Source: Gallionellaceae bacterium (GTDB taxonomy: Bacteria; Pseudomonadota; Gammaproteobacteria; Burkholderiales; Gallionellaceae). Taken from it: a stretch of 10,127 nt of DNA. The position numbers and the translations under genes were made by a program. Every line of letters begins with the position of its first letter. Positions within the stretch are counted from its first letter, which is position 1. The notes beneath the pieces were generated by a model, which did no database searches, was not told where the DNA came from, and saw only the letters and a program-made list of their open reading frames with translations. The stretch is taken from assembly GCA_003445795.1 (NCBI GenBank), contig DMCN01000064.1, forward strand, positions 1 to 10,127. Direction: 5' to 3'. Shown in pieces: positions 6,511 through 10,127 of the stretch.

Positions 6511-6642
6511 TCAGTCCTTGCGCCCCGCCCTGCGCCTGCCAGCCCAGGCGACTGTTTCCACGATCGCCGCGCCGGAGATCATGAAGAACAGAAATGCCGT
6601 CAACAGCAGAGTGACTAACAAACCGAGAATGAGCGCTTTCAT
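6511..6642 (-). CDS. Small single-helix membrane protein, function unknown
   Basis: A 43-codon reading frame begins at an ATG preceded by GGGAGG five bases upstream, as strong a Shine-Dalgarno as any in the window, and ends with TGA. The product starts MKALILGLLVTLLLTAFLFF, a hydrophobic helix of about 18 residues (4-21). A short neutral part follows, and the tail is strongly basic (AGRRRAGRKD), so the C-terminus is predicted to be cytoplasmic. It has no cysteine lipobox. It lies 96 bases after der and 79 bases before hfq, in the same direction, filling a gap otherwise without a gene. I do not recognise a family. The good ribosome binding site, amphipathic layout and co-directional position support a real gene, but short length leaves room for chance. 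Confidence 0.6.
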   Translation of the reverse strand: MKALILGLLVTLLLTAFLFFMISGAAIVETVAWAGRRRAGRKD

Positions 6643-6680
6643 TTCAACCTCCCACTGGAATGGGTGGAGATACACCAGTA

Positions 6681-6711
6681 AGTATATTTACGGCATATTG
6701 GGGCGATACTT
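6681..6711 (-). promoter_or_regulatory. Possible promoter for the small ORF and hfq
   Basis: An AT-rich island in a GC-rich surround contains TATACT (6686-6681, minus strand), five of six matches to the sigma-70 -10 box, about 38 bases before the small ORF start. No convincing -35 box is found at 16-18 bases. The -10 candidate overlaps one arm of an inverted repeat AAGTAT-N20-ATACTT (6711-6680). It lies where a promoter separating der from the hfq operon would be expected. Confidence 0.3.
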
Positions 6712-6738
6712 GAGCCGCACAGAAGAATACGGAAAAGA

Positions 6739-8133
6739 TCAACCGTACAGCCGGCGTCCCCGGATACGGGCGCGATGGGCTGCACGCAGTTCACTCTCGG
6801 TCATGACATGCTTCTTGTCGGCAAACGGGTTCTTGCCGGACTTGAATTCGATGCGCAGTGGTGTGCCCTGCAGCTTGAAAGCATCACAAAAGGTCTTTTC
6901 CAGATAGCGGCGATAGCTGTCCGGAATCTTGTCGAGCGCACTGCCGTGGATGACGATGAGCGGCGGATTACTGCCGCCTTGGTGGGCATAGCGCATCTTG
7001 GGACGGAATGCGCCGCGCGGCGGTTGCTGCTTCTGGATCGCTTCTTCCAGCACGCGGGTGAGTTGCGGTGTCGGCAACTTGGTCATCGCCGCCGCATAGG
7101 CCTGGTTCACCGATTTCAAAAGAGCATCCACACCCGTCCCGTTCAGGGCCGAGATGAAGTGATGTTTGGCAAAGCCAAGAAAATGCAATTTGCGCTCGAT
7201 ATCGCGTTTGGCCGTATCGCGTACATATTCGTCCAGCCCGTCCCATTTGTTCACCGCCAGCACCAGCGCGCGGCCGGCCTGCAGCACGAAGTCGGCCAGA
7301 TGGGCATCCTGTTCGGTGATCTGGTCGCGTGCGTCCACCACCAGCACCACCACATTGGCATCCTCGATCGCCTGCAGTGTCTTTACCACCGAGAATTTCT
7401 CGATGGCCTCGTCGATCTTGCCGCGACGACGCACGCCGGCGGTGTCGATGATGGTGTACTGCTTGCCGCCGCGTTCGAAATCGATATAGATGGAGTCACG
7501 CGTGGTGCCCGGTTGATCGAAGGCGATCACGCGTTCTTCGCCCAAGATGGCGTTGACCAGCGTGGATTTGCCCACATTGGGACGGCCAACGATAGCCAGC
7601 TTGGGGTGATCTGATTTTTCCTCGACTTCCGGCTCCGCAGCGGGGAGTTCATCCAGCGCGACCTCAATCATCTCGGCGACGTTGTCGCCATGAGCGGACG
7701 AGATCGGAATGGGCGTGCCCAAGCCAAGTTCGTGAAAATCGGCCGTGACGCGTTCACTGCGCATGCCTTCGGCTTTGTTGACCAGCAGCAGCACGGGACG
7801 TCCGGTCTTACGCAGTTGCGTGGCGATGATCTTGTCGTGCGGCGTCAGGCCGTCGCGACCATCGACGATGAACAGCACCATATCGGCCTCATCCACCGCC
7901 TGGCGCGTCTGCTTGGCCATCTCGTGCAGGATGCCTTCCTTGGCGACCGGCTCCAGTCCGCCGGTATCGACCACCAGATAGGGACGCTCGCCCACCCGGC
8001 CGCGACCGTAATGGCGGTCGCGCGTCAGGCCCGGCTGATCGGCAACCAGCGCGTCACGGCTGCGCGTGAGGCGGTTGAACAATGTGGATTTGCCCACATT
8101 GGGACGGCCGACAAGTACGATGGTAGGTAGCAT
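6739..8133 (-). CDS. der: Ribosome biogenesis GTPase Der (EngA)
   Basis: Der is an essential GTPase with two tandem G domains that acts in 50S subunit maturation. The 464-residue protein has G domain 1 with GRPNVGKST (9-17), DTGG (56-59) and NKAE (119-122). An acidic linker follows (about 164-176), then G domain 2 with GRPNVGKST (183-191), DTAG (230-233) and NKWD (295-298), and a C-terminal KH-like domain (about 350-440) with a basic tail RARIRGRRLYG. The first G4 motif is NKAE rather than NKxD; I believe this is common in betaproteobacterial Der proteins. The ATG overlaps the bamB stop by one base (TAATG). Confidence 0.98.
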   Translation of the reverse strand: MLPTIVLVGRPNVGKSTLFNRLTRSRDALVADQPGLTRDRHYGRGRVGERPYLVVDTGGLEPVAKEGILHEMAKQTRQAVDEADMVLFIVDGRDGLTPHDKIIATQLRKTGRPVLLLVNKAEGMRSERVTADFHELGLGTPIPISSAHGDNVAEMIEVALDELPAAEPEVEEKSDHPKLAIVGRPNVGKSTLVNAILGEERVIAFDQPGTTRDSIYIDFERGGKQYTIIDTAGVRRRGKIDEAIEKFSVVKTLQAIEDANVVVLVVDARDQITEQDAHLADFVLQAGRALVLAVNKWDGLDEYVRDTAKRDIERKLHFLGFAKHHFISALNGTGVDALLKSVNQAYAAAMTKLPTPQLTRVLEEAIQKQQPPRGAFRPKMRYAHQGGSNPPLIVIHGSALDKIPDSYRRYLEKTFCDAFKLQGTPLRIEFKSGKNPFADKKHVMTESELRAAHRARIRGRRLYG

Positions 8134-9263
8134 TATCGGATGGCGATCGAATAAAGTTCGCCGTCGCTGGTTTGCACCAAGGCGCCGTCGCCGAGCGTCA
8201 TCGGCGCAATGTGGATCGCGCTGCCGTCGGTTTTGCGTCTGGCGACAAAGCTGCCGTCATCGCGTTTCAGCACATGCAGGTAGCCTTCGTAGTCGCCCAA
8301 CACCAGATATTCGTCCAGCGGATAGACTGCCGTCCCGCCGCGCAACGACAACTGGCTGTTCTTCCACAGCGAAGCACCGCTGCTCTTGTCCAGCGCCAGC
8401 ACGTTGCTGTCGGTGTCGGTCAGATACAGCATCTTCCCCCACAGGGCCAATCCCTTGTCGCTGGAGACATCGCGCGTCCACAATGCGCCCCCCTGCACCG
8501 CATCGAAGCAGGCAAGGCGCCCTTGGAACGCCACGGCGCAAACCTGTGCGTCGTCCGCCACCGGCAGACTGGTGATATCGCTGATGCGTTCCAGTTCGGT
8601 GTTGCCGCGCGGCTGCGAGACCGTGGACTCCCAAACCACCACCCCGTTCTTCAGGTTGATCGCCGCCAGCTTGCCGGCGGCAAAACCGGCATAGACTAGG
8701 CCATTGCGGATCAGTACTCCGGCATGGCTGCGCACGATCAGCGTGGGCGTTGCCCGCTCGTACAACCAGAGGCGGCTACCGTCCTTCGCGCTCAAGCCGG
8801 TGATACGCTGGTTGCCGGTACGCACCACCACCACGCCATCGGAAACCTTGGGCGGGCTCAATACATCGCTGGATACTTTGACTTGCCATTTCTGCTTGCC
8901 GCTGTCCTCATCGTAGGCGGCCAGTTCGCCCTTTTCGCCGCCGACCAGCACCAGACCGCCGCCGGAGCCGACGCCACCAGTGATGGCGAACCCGCTATCG
9001 ATGCGCCAGGCCTGCTTGCCAGTGTTGCGGTCGAAACGATACACATCGCCATCCGCATTCGCGGCAAACACGGCTTCGCGTGTCACCGCCGGGAACAGCA
9101 CGCTTTGTCCGGCATCACCAACATCGTTGTCCCAGCGTACTTCAATCTTGGCCTTGGCCTGGAAGTCGACCAGCTTGGCCGGCTCAATCTTTGGCTTGTC
9201 GCTGCTACAGGCAACCAAAGCCAAGGGCAGCAACGCGACGATAAGTTGGCGTTTCAATCTCAT
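8133..9263 (-). CDS. bamB: Outer membrane assembly lipoprotein BamB
   Basis: BamB is a beta-propeller lipoprotein of the BAM complex that inserts outer-membrane proteins. The 376-residue precursor has a basic start (MRLKRQ), a hydrophobic stretch and the lipobox LVAC at 16-19. Cys19 would be lipidated, and Ser at the next position predicts outer-membrane sorting. The mature part is built of repeated PQQ-like blades with a recurring aspartate-rich turn and Gly-Lys-x-x-Trp pattern (RNTGKQAWRI, DSGKQKWQV, KDGSRLWLYE, KNGVVVWE, SSGASLWKN). The segment LERISDITSLP matches the conserved BamB loop region thought to face BamA. The start overlaps the yfgM stop (ATGA), and its Shine-Dalgarno is weak, suggesting coupled translation. 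Confidence 0.96.
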   Translation of the reverse strand: MRLKRQLIVALLPLALVACSSDKPKIEPAKLVDFQAKAKIEVRWDNDVGDAGQSVLFPAVTREAVFAANADGDVYRFDRNTGKQAWRIDSGFAITGGVGSGGGLVLVGGEKGELAAYDEDSGKQKWQVKVSSDVLSPPKVSDGVVVVRTGNQRITGLSAKDGSRLWLYERATPTLIVRSHAGVLIRNGLVYAGFAAGKLAAINLKNGVVVWESTVSQPRGNTELERISDITSLPVADDAQVCAVAFQGRLACFDAVQGGALWTRDVSSDKGLALWGKMLYLTDTDSNVLALDKSSGASLWKNSQLSLRGGTAVYPLDEYLVLGDYEGYLHVLKRDDGSFVARRKTDGSAIHIAPMTLGDGALVQTSDGELYSIAIR

Positions 9264-9898
9264 TTAGCCGCACCCAGACCGTCCAGTTTCAACTGGATCA
9301 GATTGCGATATACGCTCTTGGCATCGGTCTTGTCGAAAGCCTCCTGATAGGCGGCGCGCGCTTCCGCCACTTTGCCCTGTGCGCTCAACACATCGCCCTT
9401 GAGGTCGGCATACAAGCCCGTGAATGATTCTGGATGGGCGGCATCGAGTTGCTTCAGCGCTTCATCGTAGCTCTGCTCATCCAGCAGCACACTGGCCAAT
9501 TTCAGGCGCGCTGTATCCTGCAGGCCGGACTCGCTGGCATGCTCGATCACCCACTGCAACTGCACTTTGGCATGTGCCGCATCGCGTGCCTGCAAGTTGG
9601 CCTGTGCCGCCAGCAATTGCGCGCGCGGCGCGTATGCGCTGCTGCCGTATCGGCTGACCAATGCATCCGCAGCATCGCTGATACGCTTGGCATCGTTGGT
9701 CGCGGCCTGCTTCATCACTTCGGCGTAGAGCTTGGCTGCCTCGGCCGACTGTCCAGACTGGTAGCTCTTCCAGTACTGCATCCCGGCGAAGCCGAGCAGT
9801 CCGACCACGATGGCGCCGACCACCCATTTGCCGTTCTCACTCCACCAGGCCTTCAGCGCATCGACTTGTTCCTGTTCCTGCAAATCCAGATTCGACAT
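9260..9898 (-). CDS. yfgM: YfgM-like TPR membrane protein
   Basis: Members of this family are anchored in the inner membrane with a periplasmic TPR domain; E. coli YfgM associates with the SecYEG translocon and the chaperone PpiD. The 212-residue protein begins with a cytoplasmic DLQEQEQVDALKAWWSENGK segment, then a transmembrane helix at about 25-42 (WVVGAIVVGLLGFAGMQYW). Alanine-rich helical hairpins to the end resemble TPR repeats (for example SSAYAPRAQLLAAQANLQ). Two ATGs are possible, at 9904 and 9898. The second lies 8 bases after GAGG, whereas the first is only about 2 bases from it, so I prefer 9898. The gap to the hisS stop is 10 bases, and the gene sits between hisS and bamB as in E. 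coli. Confidence 0.93.
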   Translation of the reverse strand: MSNLDLQEQEQVDALKAWWSENGKWVVGAIVVGLLGFAGMQYWKSYQSGQSAEAAKLYAEVMKQAATNDAKRISDAADALVSRYGSSAYAPRAQLLAAQANLQARDAAHAKVQLQWVIEHASESGLQDTARLKLASVLLDEQSYDEALKQLDAAHPESFTGLYADLKGDVLSAQGKVAEARAAYQEAFDKTDAKSVYRNLIQLKLDGLGAAK

Positions 9899-9908
9899 CT
9901 TCATTTCC

Positions 9909-10127
9909 TCACTTGATCAATTCAACTATTTTTTCCTGCAATGCATCCAGCGCAACGCGCTGCTGCTCTCCCTCGCCGCGCAAAGGCTTCAACATCACGG
10001 CCTGCGCCGCTACCTCGTCGTCACCGATAATGATGGCGCATGCCGCCGCGCTGCCATCCGCTTTCTTCATCTGCGACTTGAAACTGCCGCCACCGCAATG
10101 CAGCAACACCCGTATACCGCCATCACG
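9909..10127 (-). CDS. hisS: Histidyl-tRNA synthetase, C-terminal end (partial)
   Basis: The last 72 codons of a gene that runs off the right edge; the frame is open to base 10127. The visible part is the C-terminal anticodon-binding domain of HisS: RVLLHCGGGSFKSQMKKAD, then CAIIIGDDE and the closing LRGEGEQQRVALDAL. The enzyme charges tRNA-His in the cytosol. The stop codon sits 10 bases before the yfgM start, and the yfgM Shine-Dalgarno overlaps it. HisZ, a paralogue of this enzyme, is encoded further down the same strand. The upstream catalytic domain cannot be assessed here. Confidence 0.95.
   Translation of the reverse strand, partial: RDGGIRVLLHCGGGSFKSQMKKADGSAAACAIIIGDDEVAAQAVMLKPLRGEGEQQRVALDALQEKIVELIK

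Noticed and set aside
1..10127. CRISPR array, insertion sequence, toxin-antitoxin or phage defence genes
   Set aside because: No regularly spaced repeats, transposase, integrase or defence-type proteins were seen; all large frames are explained by housekeeping genes.

Overview
This window looks like core chromosome of a betaproteobacterium. Two observations point there: the gene order hisS-yfgM-bamB-der-(small ORF)-hfq-hflX-hflK-hflC-yjeT-hisZ-purA is the one known from that class, and the protein sequences (short Hfq, hisZ next to purA, HisS/Der/HflX signatures) are typical. A Nitrosomonadales/Gallionella-like lineage is my guess from impression only. All protein genes lie on the minus strand, so transcription runs from the right end of the window to the left.

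Right part (about 6739-10127, minus): the end of hisS (histidyl-tRNA synthetase), the membrane-anchored YfgM-like TPR protein, the outer-membrane lipoprotein BamB and the double GTPase Der. Genes overlap by 1-4 bases or nearly touch, which suggests one translationally coupled operon for translation and envelope/ribosome assembly.

Middle (about 6432-6738): a 307-base stretch between der and hfq. It holds a 43-codon small membrane protein gene with a strong Shine-Dalgarno, an AT-rich possible promoter, and an hfq leader hairpin whose loop carries A-R-N triplets, the class of motif bound by the Hfq distal face. This is the most interesting part for regulation.

Left part (about 304-6431, minus): hfq, the ribosome-rescue GTPase hflX, the FtsH-modulating pair hflK/hflC, the two-helix membrane protein yjeT (DUF2065), hisZ (regulatory subunit of ATP phosphoribosyltransferase) and purA. 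It ends in a clear intrinsic terminator. E. coli has the same hfq-hflX-hflK-hflC-yjeT-purA order without hisZ. Histidine synthesis consumes ATP and releases AICAR, which is recycled to IMP, the PurA substrate; this gives a metabolic link between the last two genes.

Left edge (1-303): the 3' end of a plus-strand tRNA (probably tRNA-Leu) with its terminator. About 153 bases further on there is a second, imperfect copy of the same tRNA 3' end plus terminator, with three strong hairpins packed between. The tRNA unit and the purA operon converge here, and three terminators lie within 250 bases. I see no mobile element genes, CRISPR array or defence system; apart from the left edge and the der-hfq gap the window is ordinary housekeeping DNA.
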